A DNA stretch of 64,000 nt, taken from the NCBI GenBank assembly GCA_964016885.1, contig OZ024743.1, positions 166,161,492 to 166,225,491 on the forward strand. The letters run 5' to 3'. Both the position numbers and the translations under genes were made by a program. Source of the stretch: Eledone cirrhosa. Its lineage: Eukaryota; Mollusca; Cephalopoda; Octopoda; Eledonidae. The stretch's first letter is position 1. The number at the start of each line of letters is the position of its first letter. Of this stretch, positions 48,325 through 61,600 are shown in pieces. The notes under the pieces are model-generated. The model had not been told where the DNA came from. It did not search any database and worked only from the letters and a program-made list of their open reading frames with translations.

Positions 48325-48865
48325 ATAAGGAAAAGCGAAGTAGTTTCAGTGAGACCTATTGATACTCACACTCTCCCAACCCCACTAGCTTTCGGCTGAC
48401 TGCCACTGACGGGGTGGCTAGCAGTAAGTAATATATTACAGGCTTGAACACTGTTTGGTTGAGAGGAGGAACTGACCAGGCGAATTTCGTTGAACTCAGC
48501 GGTAGCTGTTGGTCAACTTCCTTCGGACCTGCGCCTGCGCAGACCGGTGGGGGTGAATTGGTACTCACAAGGGAACGGACGAAGAACCCAAGAGCTCACA
48601 CTTTGTCCGTTCCCATGTCGATCAATTTGGATTGCCTGGGAAACATAACCTTATTATGTAACAAGCTGCCTGACGATGTCGCAGCACTGGCGCACGGAAC
48701 AGTGTGGCCACTGTCGCCATTGAAATATGTATCACAGCATTATTATTAAAGGACTTCAACATCTGAAACTACTTCGCTTTTCCTTATTCGATATTTACTC
48801 CGTCACTCCTATGTGGAATAAGTACGTTGAGTGCTTGAATTGAATTGCATCAATGTTTACCATAA

Positions 48866-48920
<55 letters not shown>

Positions 48921-51900
48921 TAATTTCGACTCCTACCATCACGTAAATTTCTGAACCAGTGGCCAATCGGTTGATGGCATTTTGATGACGCATAGAGATT
49001 CCAGTTACTAATGTACTACAGTGTTACCTGTCACATTCATTGCCATAGGTGGCATGGACTGGAATCGAATTCTGTCGATCGATTGGTTATTGATTAGGCG
49101 AGACCCGCTGATGAAGCCACATGCGTCGATGTGCATTGTTGCATAATAAATGCAGACAGTAGATGTTGTACTCTCTCTTGCTGCATTAAATATGGCCAAA
49201 ACTCGAGTACAGGTATAGATTTATGGTACCCATTTAGGTGTGTTGTATTAAAGCAATTAACTTTGTGTCTACTCTGGGATTTTTACATAACCTTACCTAT
49301 TGAGTACGCCGAGTTGCAATATATATATATATATATATATAATCTATATATAATATAAAGGAGAGATGTTTCTTGGTTGATTGGTTGGTTTAATCACACA
49401 AAAATTATACACACACACACACACACACGTACATAGACACACACACATCTAAAGAGAGAGAGAGACATAGAGGCAGAGAGAGAGTAAGATAGGCCGTTAT
49501 ACAGAGAAAGATACAATTAAAGTGTTAGATATTCAGATAGAGAGAATGGCAACGAACGGCGGTTTACACACACACACACATATAAAGACAAAGACAGAGA
49601 GGGAGATCTGCGCGTTCTTCATTGTTCGCTCTAAGCGTCTCTAATTGCGTCAGTGAAGGTATGTGTGTGTGGCGTCCCACGATAGATCTAAGTATCAGTA
49701 GGGTTGTTGTTTTACACTCACACACGTACATATAGGTTGGTTGGTTGGTTGGTTGGTTTAATCACACAAAAATTAAACACACACATACATAGACACACAC
49801 ACATCTAGAGAGAGGGAGAGAGAAAGTGAGATAGGCCATTATACAAAGAGTGGTACAATTAAAGTGTTAGATATTCAGATAGCGAGAGAGAATGGCAATG
49901 AATGCTGGTTTGCGTCAGTGAAGATTTGTGTGTGTGGCATCCCACAACAGATCAAAAGTATCAGTAAGTTTGTCGTTTTACACCAGTCATTCAAAGTTAA
50001 GTGATACTAACTACAAACCTATTTTACAGAACACAGAAAAAATTGATACTATTTGAAATTATTCTACGGTGTATATTAATTTAGTTTTTTGTTGATAGAG
50101 TCATATTATTATTGACCTAATTCAGATGACAGAGTGTCGACCTTTTCTCTAAGGCTGTAATTTGCATTTACTTCTATTTTTTTATATTGCTTTGTATTGT
50201 TGTTTTTTTTTTACAATATTTTCCAAGAAAATTAATTTCATCATGTCACAAAAACACCGCTCATCTATCGGTGTAGTTACAATGTCTGCCAAACAGTTGA
50301 AATCTTCAAGTGAAAGAGAAACCCAGAGACGGGAAACAGAAAGATTAATACAAGAAAGATGATCATAACTTTCTGAAAGTCAACACAACTTGAGACGGGA
50401 AACAGAAAGATTTAAGGCAAGAAGAAAGACAATCGCAACAAATAGAGGTTCAATATGAAAATCACCGAGAGGCAATGAGAGTTGCAATGCAAACATGATG
50501 AGCAATAAACTAAGAGTTGCATTTTCATATGATCCATCGAGAAATTATAGAAATGATCCTAAAGTCGTGATTGGTAGCATGGATATTATATGCAGTAGTT
50601 GTGGAGCAAGAAAATGGAAAGGAGAAAGACTTGGCATGTGTTGCTTAGGAGGAAAGGTCAGATTTCCACTGATAGAAGACCCTCCACCTGTTATTCGTAT
50701 ACTGCTTACACCCCATACTAACGAAGCTAAATACTTCAAGAGCAATATTATGCGGTATAATGCTGCATTTCAGACATTTCAGATGACGTCCTTTGGAGCT
50801 GAAAAAGATCATACTAACTATGGTTATTTCACAACATTTAAAACATACCTAACAGGGAGATATATTTATAGCAATGAAGCCATATGGAGAATCTTTGGTT
50901 TTGACTACCACTGGGTGTCTATTGTGTACAATAGCAAAAGTAAGGCAGCAAAACAAAATTGCTTCAAGTGGTATTGCTACTACCTTACTTGATGGAGGCA
51001 AAACAGCACACTCAACGTTCAAGTTGCCATTGAATGTTACAAGAGAAGAGTCTCCTTCATGCAATATCAAAAAGAACACACCAAAAGCAAAGCTTTTAGA
51101 AAAATGCTCCGTGATCATATGGAATGAGGCCACAATGGCACATAGAAAGTTATTTGAGGCTCTAGACCATTCTTTAAGAGACATTAGAGGATGTAATGAA
51201 ATCATGGGCAGAGTAACGATGGTGTTTGCTGGTGACTTCAGACATATTCTCCCCGTCGCTCCTAAAGACACAAGAGCTGATATTGTAAACGTTTGCCTCA
51301 AAGTCTCAACTATATGGCAACAAGTCCAGCAATTACCCTTGAGGACAAACATGAGAGTGCAGTTGTACAATGATGCAGAAGTTGATACTTTTGCAAAACA
51401 GCTAATTATACTGGGTGATGGAAATCTGCAACAAGATAAAGATGGAGAAGTCAACCTTCTATTTGGAAATGTCTGTAATACAACAAATGAACTAATTGAT
51501 CAAGTATTTCCAAATGTTGCCTCAAAATTATATCAATCAATCATGGCTGTTTGAGCGAGCAATTTTAGCAGCAAAAAATAATATGGTAAATTAGATCAAC
51601 CAATGCCTACTGGATACGCTCCCAGGGGACATTCATACATATGTCTCCATTGACAAGATTGAAAAGGATGACGAAGCTGTTAATTATCCTGCAGAGTTCC
51701 TTAATAGTCTGGAACTTCCTGGACTTCCTGCACACAAATTAAAGCTAAAGATTGGAACCCCCATCATCCTTTTGAGAAACCTGGACCCACCATGTTTATG
51801 CAATGGCACACACTTAACAGTGAGGCAGATGATGAAACATCTCCTAGAAGTCACTATTCTTGGAGGCAATCATCAAGGCAAAAGTGCATTTATTCCAAAG

Positions 51901-52284
51901 ATTCCACTTATCCCTTCCTCTACCGAGCTGCCATTCAGATTCTCAAGACTTCAGTTCCCTGTTAGAACCAGTTTTCTATGACCATAAATAAAGCTCAGGG
52001 TCAAAGTCTCAAAGTTGTAGGATTGTATCTGAGAGAATCAGTTTTTACCCATGGACAGTTATATGTTGGTTGTTCACGAGTGGGAACATCTAGAAATCTT
52101 CATATGCTATGCACGAACGGTAAAACAAAGACTCTGGTGTATCTGGAAGTTTTTTTACATTTTTTTTGTCACACACACACACCACGGTCTCGCCTCATAC
52201 TGTAAACCAGACAATGCATCCAATAATTGTTTTATCTTCTACCTGTCTTCTCTTATCAACTGCTCACCAGGGCGAAGCCAGGTA

Positions 52285-52334
<50 letters not shown>

Positions 52335-55300
52335 ATAGATATATATATATAGATATATATATATATAGTTATGTAATAAACAACATAAGATAATTATTTC
52401 ATTTACCAGTTATTACATAACTAATAAGTTCTGTAGCCTACATAGAGCACTCTTTTTTCCTGTACCTTTCCGACAGAAATACTTCACATATATATATGTA
52501 TATATATATCATCATCATTATCATCGTTTAATGTCTATCTTCCACGCTAGCATGGGTTAGACGGGAGTTGCCCCCCTTGAGGCAAGATGGGTCGGGTGAC
52601 CATGTCTCGCTCGTATAGGACTATCTGGCAGGTTTTCTACGACTGGATGCCCTTCCTAACACCAACCACGTTTACAGTGTGGACTGGGAGGTTTTTACCG
52701 TGTTACCTACACGGCCACATTACAGCGTGGACTGTGTGTTTTTTGTCGTGACACCTACACAATCTCATTAGTTTGGACTGGATGATGTGGTACCAACATA
52801 ACTTTATAGAGGGTGGTGTTGGCGGGAGTGGGAGGATGGAGTAGGGGTAGTGGGTTGGGGTCTATGTTTGGTTTGGAGGGGCCTACTGACTGTAGTTTAA
52901 CTTTGCACGTAGGGAAGGCGGGTCTTCTGTATTACTGCGTGGCGCCAAAGATCTCGATCCAGTGACATTGTCTTAGAGAGGTGCAAGTGTGCAAGGTCGG
53001 AATGTATCATGTCCTCCCAGGTTTTTCTGGGTCTACCTACTCCGTAACTTCCATCAATTTTGATCGCCCTGCATTTTTTTATACAGCTGTCGTCTTTCTT
53101 GAGCATCACGTGACCATACCAATGTAATCTTCTCTCAAGTAAACAGCATCTGATCCCTCTTATTCATAATTTCTCACTTAGTTCATTTATGTTTTGCCAT
53201 TCGTGTATATTACTATTACACATCCAACGGAGCATGCATACTTCGTTCCTTTCCAGTCTATGCAGGTCCTCCGCACACAATGCTCCTGTCTCACTGCCAT
53301 GTAACATTGCTGTTCGTATACAAGCATCATACAATCTGCCTTTCATGTTCAGAGAGAAACCTTTTGTGGCCAACAGTGGTATAAGCTCTCTGAACTTTTT
53401 CCATCCCGTTCTGACTCTAGCTACTGTACTTTCAGAGCACCCTCCACCACTGCTGATTTTGTCACCCAGGTAATGGAAAGTGTCCACTATTTCTATAGAA
53501 CTATCTGGGCAGTAGAAGGAGCTAGTATCCTGTGGGCACTTTCTACTTATTGCACGTGAGCATCGGCCACATATAAAATCTACTTTCTTAGATAGCTTAC
53601 CTGTGATCCTGCTAAATCTTTTATGTACCCATAGATTGCATTTGGAGCTTAGAATGGAATTTCTACCTACTTTGTTCCTACATACTGAGCATCGCCATTT
53701 CCTGGAGTGCACCTGAGCCCTATTTTCCTTTCTACATACTAGCACTTTAGTCTTAGAAAAGTAAGCTTTAAGGCCTTTTGGTTCTAGGCCATGCTTCCAT
53801 GTTTGGAATTTCTTCTCTAGTTCAGCCATAGATTCAGCTATGAGAGTTAGATGATCTGCATATAAAAGTTCCCATGGGCAGCCAGTCTTAAACCCTTCTG
53901 TTATATCCTGTAGGGCAATAATAAACAGGAGAGGGATAAAGACGGAGCCTTGGTGAACACCTACAATTACGCTAAATTCTTAAACAATATTCATTGTTAA
54001 TTCAAACCTTGCTGACTGTTCCTCTATACATGGCTTGTATAGCTCTCACAAGCCACTCATCTACTCCTAGTTTTCTAAGAGCCCACCAGATAATGGAGCG
54101 GAGGACTCTGTCAAAGGTTTTCTCTAAATCAACAAAAGCTAAGTAGAGGGGTTTACTTTTAGCTAGGTACTTCTATTGTAGTTGCCATACAAGGAAGAGA
54201 GCAACCATGGTACTTTTACCTAGCACAAACCCAAACTGCATTTCATCTGGACCAATTCGCTCTCCAATCAGTTGTGCAATAATCATCATCATCATCACCG
54301 TTTTACCTCCATTCTTCCATGCTAGCATCGGTTAGACGGGTTGTCCTGTTGTGGGCAGTGTCCGGTTGGCTGACCTTGTCTTGCTCATACGAGAACTGAT
54401 TCTGGCTTGATTTCTATAGCTGGATGCCCTTCCTAACACCAACCTCATTTACAGTGAGTGCTGGGTGCTTTTTTTCCACTGCACCTACACATCCACTTTA
54501 CAATGTGGGCTGGGTGCTTTTTTTTGCCGTGGCACCTCCACGACCACTTTGCAGTGGGAGGAGGGAGGGAGCATATTGTCTATATGCTTCAGCTTCGGCT
54601 TGTACCCACGGGAAGTCGGGTCTTCTGTATTACTACGTGACGCAAGAGGTCACGGTCCTGTGTGATTGCCTTTGAGACGTGCAATTAGGTAAGGTCGGCT
54701 TTCATCACCTCATCCCAGGTTTTCTTGGGTCTCCCCACTTCGCGGCTTCCATCGATTTCTAGTGCTCTGCATCTTTTTATGCAGCCATCCTTCATATGCA
54801 TCACATGTCTATACCAACGCAACCGCCTCTCCTGCACACAGCATTTGATTCCTCTTATGCTCAGTCTCTCTCTCAATTCATTTATGCTTTGCCGTTCGCA
54901 TATATTACTATTACACATCTATCGGAGCATGCAGGCTTCGTTTCTTTCTAATCTATGCAATTCTTCTACAGACAACGCCCAGGTCTCACTACCATGTAAC
55001 ACTGCTGTGCGCATGCACGTATCATACAGTCTGCCTTTCATTTTGAGGGAAAAGCCTTTTGCAGCTAGCAGTGGTAGTAGTTCCCTGAACTTCTTCCATC
55101 CCGTTCTTACTCTGGTTACTGTACTTTCCAAACACCTACCTCCGCTGCTAATTTGGTCACCTAGGTAGCAAAAGCTGTCTACTGTTTCTACAGAGCCCTC
55201 CCAGAGTTTGGTGGTGCTTGTTTCCTGTGGCCGTTTGCTGCTTGCTGTCCCAGCACAACTGCTACATATGAAGCCTACATTCTTAGTTGAACTTCCTGAG

Positions 55301-56636
55301 ATCCCACTGCATCTCTTGTGAACCCATTGTTTGCATTTGGGGCAGAGGATGGAGTTCTTACCTACACCTTTCCTACACACTGAGCAAGGCTATTTCCCAG
55401 AGGGGATCTGGGTTCTGTTTTCTCTTCTACTTACAAGAACCTTAGTCTTTGTCAGGTTGACTTTGAGACCCTTTCTTACTAGTCCCTGCTTCCATGTTTG
55501 GAATTTCTTCTCTAGTTACACCATAGATTCAGCTATAAGTGTGAGATCATCCGCAAATAGGAGTTCCCATTGGCACCCGGTCTTAAACTCCTTTGTTATT
55601 GCCTGCAATACTATAATGAACAGGAGAGAGCTAAGAACAGAGCCTTGGTGGACACTGACCTGTATGCTAAATTCCTCGCTATAGTCATTGCTAACCCTAA
55701 CTTTGCTGACTGCTCCCCTATACATGGCTTGTACAGCTTTCACAAGCCATTCATCTACTCCTAGTTTTCTAAGAGCCCACCAGATTATAGCATGAGGGAC
55801 TCTCTTGAAAGCTTTTTCCAGATCGACAAATGCTAGGTACTTTTCCCTTTTCCTGTAACTGCCTCACAAGGAAGAGGGCATCAGTGGTGCCTTTTCCTGG
55901 CATTAACTCAATATATATATATATTTAAAAAAAGGAAAATAATGACTTCACTTGTAGTTCTAAACAATTTGATTTAATTTTATATCATGATTTTACAAAA
56001 CCAAATTGTAAAATCATAATATAAAATTAAATCAAATTGTTTAGAACTACAAATGAAGTCATTCTTTTCCTATTTTTTAATATACCTAACTGTACCAAAG
56101 ATTTCACACATTTTCCAATATATATATATATTTGAAACGGGAGTAAGGTTCTATACAAAACAGGGGTTATAGAGGAAAAGTGGAATAGGAAATAGCACAG
56201 AAAATATATTCAAGGATCCGTTTTTCTTTTTTTCTTCTTTGATTCGTCAAAGTGACATTATTGAAAAGATGTCGACATAACTACATAGGACAGACGGGTG
56301 TGCCATTACGCAAAAGAATGACCATCCATCGCCAACAAGTCAGAGATGTAAACGCAAGAAAAATTCCCTGAAGTAGCCACATTGCAGATTGTGCAGGAAT
56401 GACCCTACCCAATTTTAAAATCTTCCCCCTTTATAAGTGCTCAGATTCTTTCACACAACAACAAAGAATAAATAAAGAAAAAACTATTTATTTACAAAAT
56501 TAAAGCAAAATTAAATATGTAATCACCCCCATTAGTTTATTCATCAGGACCTATTGACTAAGCACATACACATTGATACATTTGCAGACAGATCGATACA
56601 TTTGCACACATACATGCACTTGTGTGTGTGTAAATG

Positions 56637-56671
<35 letters not shown>

Positions 56672-58553
56672 ATGATGGCTTTCAATCAGGAATTTTTGGA
56701 AAATATGTGTATGAACAATTTCTTTTATTTTGTGGTGTATATGCACACACACACACACACCACAAAATAAAAGAAATTGTTCATACACATATTTCCAAAA
56801 ATTCCTGATTGAAAGCCATCACTGATAATTTGTTGTTTTTTTAATTTCCCACCACAAAAAGACCTGTGCCAAACAAAATAAAGCACACATACACTACAAA
56901 AACAAACAAATATACATATATATGTGTCCCAAAAAATATTTCTCTAAGTTTTGATCCCATCACACTTACAATAAGACACACACACACGTTTATATACACA
57001 CTCACACATACACACTCATACTCTCTAAAACCATATTCCTAAAATAGAATTTCTTTTGACAATCCCATTTGCCTCTCTCCCCCTATGTCTCGAGCTTACA
57101 TTTCCCCCCTTCGCCACCCCCATCTGAACTCTTGACCAATCCTTTAACACAACTGAGACTATTCCTAAAAATAATTTTGTTCTGTGAAAAGACAAAACTA
57201 ACAACACTACTGCTACTATGACTACCTCTCTCTCTATATATATATAAGGTTCCATTTTAGACCCAGTCTTCGCAACATGATGAACAGACCTTTTCAACAC
57301 TCAATTTTTAATTTTTGGTTCTTTTTAATTGTAATATTCAACATTTGATAAGATGGTTTACACTGATACATTGAAACCGGTTATATTTTTTTATATATAT
57401 TATAAAACTCCTTTTTTTTAAAAGAATTGTTCCTCATTTTTTTCAATAATGTCACTTTGATGAATCAAAGAAGGAAGAAAAACAGATCCTGAAATATATT
57501 TTCCATGCTATTTCCAATTCCACTTTTCTTCTATATATATATTACAGACCAACAAAATACGCACACTCCACTTTTCCCTTCACAGCTCTGTATATACACA
57601 CACACACCCTTATATTAACATACTTTTACTTACATATCTTCTTAGCTTCGTACGGACGTATAACACACACACATACACGAATACGCACATGCACAAGTGT
57701 AGCTCTTTATACAAAACGGGTTTTTTTCCATTTCAGGTAGACGTGCTCCATTATCCCCTTTTCTAAAAAAATAAATCGTACACAAAATGCCAGCATCAAC
57801 AGTTTTCCAAGAGATGTCAACATGAATGGACCTGTTATTTTTATCTAGACATTTTTTCCAATTCCACCCTGCCTGTCCTTTCAATCAATCTTATTTTTCA
57901 TTCTTTCTTCTGATGAAGGACTAGCGTCCGAAACATTAAGACCCTCTCTCTTCCTGCTATTTCAAACGTTAACTTAATATATTCCTTCCATTTACTGAAC
58001 CGATTGTGTTGTTATTTCTGTTTACCTTTTACATATATATATATATCAACACTTATGTGGACCTCTCAAATTCATTTTCAAATTGGATTTTCACCCTGAA
58101 ACTGGATATATACCCGGAGTTTACCTGAACTTCCACCAGGAAATCTTTCGTATCACTGAAATTTAAATATACCATGACTTTCTATCACTTTTCCTCTATT
58201 ATAATCTTCTTACATCACCTTCTTCTCACCCGTCTATTCTTCACTCCCACCCTAGTACCTTAAACATGCCCAATGCCAAATCTTTTCTCCGCCAGCTCCA
58301 TTCTCCTCTCAAATGCTTATGTCAACATGAATGGACCTGTTATTTTTATCTAAAGACATTTTTTCCAATTCCACCCTGCCCATCCCTTCAATCTATCTTA
58401 TTTCTCATTCTTTCTTCTGATGAAGGACTAACGTCCGAAACGTTAAGACCCTCTTCCTGAATTTCAAATGTTAACCTAATATATTCCGTCCATATACTGT
58501 ACTGTTTGTGTTGTTATTTCTGTTTACCTTTTACATACATATATATATAATAC

Positions 58554-58618
<65 letters not shown>

Positions 58619-61600
58619 GTGAAGGCACATGGCTTAGTGGTTAGAGCATTGGGCTTGCAACTGAGGGGTTGTGAGTTCGGACTACGTGATGTGTTGTGCC
58701 CTTGAACAGAACCACATTTATAGTTTGTGCTGGGTGCTTTTGTTGTGACTCCTACACAATCACTTTACAGTGTGGGCTGAGTGCTTTTTGCCATGTTGCA
58801 ATCACAACTTTACAATGTGGGATGGGCGCTTCTTGCTGTGTCAACATCACGACCACTTTACAGTGTGGGCTGGAGGCTTCACTGGATGTATGCTACAGCC
58901 TGTCCTCATGGGAGATGTATGGGAGTGGTTCATACTATATATATGCTTCAGCTTCAGTCTGTGCCCATGGGCAGGCAAGTCTTCTGTATTACTGCATAAC
59001 GCCAGAGAGTTCGGTCTTGTATCATTGCCTTTGAGAGGTGCAATTGAGCAAGGTCAGCTTTTATCACCTCGTCCCAAGTCTTCCTGTGTCTCCCCACTCC
59101 AACGCTTTCATTGACTTTGAGCACTCTGCACCTTTTTATACAGCTGTCATCCTTCATAACATCACATGTCTCTAACAACGTAACCTATTCTCCTGCACAC
59201 AGCATCCAATTCCTCTTATGCCTAGTCTCTCTCTCAGTTCATTTATGCTTTGCAGTTCACATATATTACTATTACACATCCATCGGAGACGCAGGCTTCG
59301 TTTCTTTCTAATTTACGCAAGTCTTCTACAGACAGCGCCCAAGTCTCACTACCATGCAATATTGCTGTTTGTATGCACGCATCATACAGTCTGCCTTTCA
59401 TTTTGAGGGAAAAGCATTTTGTAGTTAGCAGTGGTAGTAGCTCCCTGAATTTCTTCCATCTCATTCTCACCCTGGCTACTGTACTTTCAGAACACCATCT
59501 CCACTGCTAATTTGGTCACCTAGGTAGCAGAAACTGTCTACTGCATCTACTGAACCTTCCCGGAATTTGATAGCCTTGTTTCCCGTGGTCATTTGCTGAT
59601 TACTGCTCCGATGCAGCAGCTACATGTAAAACCTACATTCTTAACTAAACTTCCCCGAGATCCCATCTCTTGTGTACCCATAGTTTGCATTTGGGACGGA
59701 GGATGGAATTTTTAGCTACACCTTTCCTACACACTGAGCAAAGCTATTTACTTGAGAGGGTCAGGGTTATGATTTCTCTTCTACTTACTAGGACCTTAGT
59801 CTTTGTCCGGTTAACTTTAAGACCCCTTGCTTCTGGGCCCTGTTTCCATGTTTGGAATTGTTTCTCTAGTTCCACCATAGACTCTGCTATGAATGTAAGA
59901 TCATCTGCGTACAGGAGGTCCCATGGGCAGCCAGTCTTAAACTCCTCTATTATAGCCTGCAGTACAATAATAAACAGGAGAGGGCTGAGAACAGAACCCT
60001 GGTGGACATCAACCTGCACGCTAAATTCCTTGCTATACTCATTGTTAATCCTAACTGCTGACTGCTCCCCTATACATGGCTTGTACAGCTTTCACAAGCC
60101 ACTCATCTACTCCTAGTTTTCTAAGAGCCCACCAGATTATGGAACAGGGACTCTGTCAAAAGCTTGTTCCAGATCAACAAATGCCAGGTAGAGCAGCTTC
60201 ACTTTTAGCTTGGCACTTTTCCTGCAGCCGCTTCACCAGGAGGAGAGCATCTGTGGTACTTTTGCCTGGTACAAATCCAAACTGCATCTCATCTAGATTT
60301 ACCCGGTCCCAAATCAGCTGTGCTATAACTCTTTCTGTTACTTTCATGACCTGGTCCATCAACTTGATGCTCTATAATTTTCTTTATCTAGTGCATTTCC
60401 TTTACTCTTTTAACAGTTGACAATGCTGCTGCTGTGATAATAATTTGGTATGATGCCATTTAGTATTACTTGGTTTACAATACATGTGGTTAAAATGTGA
60501 CCTACCGACCCAAATACTTTCAGTATCTCGGCAACTATTCCCAATGGACTGGTTGCTTTCTTGGTCTTCATATCCTTAATTTCTTTACTTACTACACTGC
60601 TGCTGACTTGTACAGCTGGGCTCTACTTAGGGTAGGATCTCTTTCTCCCATGCATTTTCCTCATTTAGTAATCTTTCATAATGTCTCTTCCATGCAGCTT
60701 TCTTTTCAGCGCCTGAAGCAAGTGCATGTTTATCATCCCAGACACACTTCTCACCAATGATAATTTTCCCTAACACACTACCTCGCAATCCTGAACACCT
60801 CAAGTTGTTGGTCATCACGCTGCAAAACATGCTTGAATTTTTTATCCTGTTTCCTTTTTTGCTAGGTATACTTGTCATCTAGCTTCCCTTCTGGCCACTA
60901 TGTAGTGTACCCTGCTTACCCCGTACTTCCATTTTTTCATGCCTGTCTCTTGGCCTTAATTGTCACATCAACCTTATTGTTCCACCACCAAGTCACTCTC
61001 CTAAATCCACAGATCTCATCTGTCACCTTAAATAGATTATGCTTCAGGAACTCCCAGTGCTCTTCTATATTAAATGTTTCTATCTGTTCTTCTTTACTAT
61101 TATAAGCATCAAGAAAAATATCTCTAAATCTGTTACTGGCTGAGGGGCTCTTTCAGCTTCCATATCTTTCTCCTCCAGGTTGCCCTCTGTCTCCCGGTTC
61201 GTCTGACAATGAGGTCGCTAATTGCCAGGTTATGTTGGGGGGTGTATTCCTCACCAGGGAAGAATTTCATGTTTACTATTGACACTCTATCTCGTCCTCT
61301 AGTAAGGATAAAATCTATCTGGCTAACATGTTCACCAGATCTATAGGTAATCAGGTGGTTGTCAGGTTTTTTTAAGTTGGTGTTATATATCGATAGGTCA
61401 TTGGATTCACAGAATTCTAGGAGCCTGAAACCTTCTTAATTTCTTGCGCCAAACCCATAGCCTATTTGGACGTTGTACAAGCCGTGACAGTGTTTTCGAA
61501 CATGTCCATTAAAGTCCCCCACGTTGATTAGGAATCACAGTCATCCATTAATGCAGTAGTGAGCATTATGGATTCGTAAAACCTATCTTTGAGTTCGTCT

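Larger units (their letters stand above)
49343..52285 (+). mobile_element. Autonomous-type Helitron remnant
   Basis: The 5' end is A|TCTATATATAATATAAAGGA. The 3' hairpin is ACCAGG-GCGAAG-CCAGGT at 52,266-52,283 (one mismatch), after which (AT)n replaces the expected CTRR. It contains a duplicated 5' leader and the remains of a Rep-helicase gene that has lost the Rep core and the Walker A region. It lies in the 16.6-kb intron between exons 1 and 2. Confidence 0.75.
56169..57535 (+). mobile_element. Penelope-like element 3, deleted, with inverted terminal repeats
   Basis: Arms 56,169-56,267 and 57,441-57,535 are inverted copies ('caaagtgacattattgaaaa' and complement). Only the GIY-YIG end of the coding region remains. 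A large inner palindrome lies at 56,674-56,820. Confidence 0.75.

Noticed and set aside
57800..58560. Calling a complete, active hammerhead ribozyme
   Set aside because: Only the two core strands and stem II are visible. Stem I, stem III and the cleavage site were not found, and one extra A breaks the consensus.
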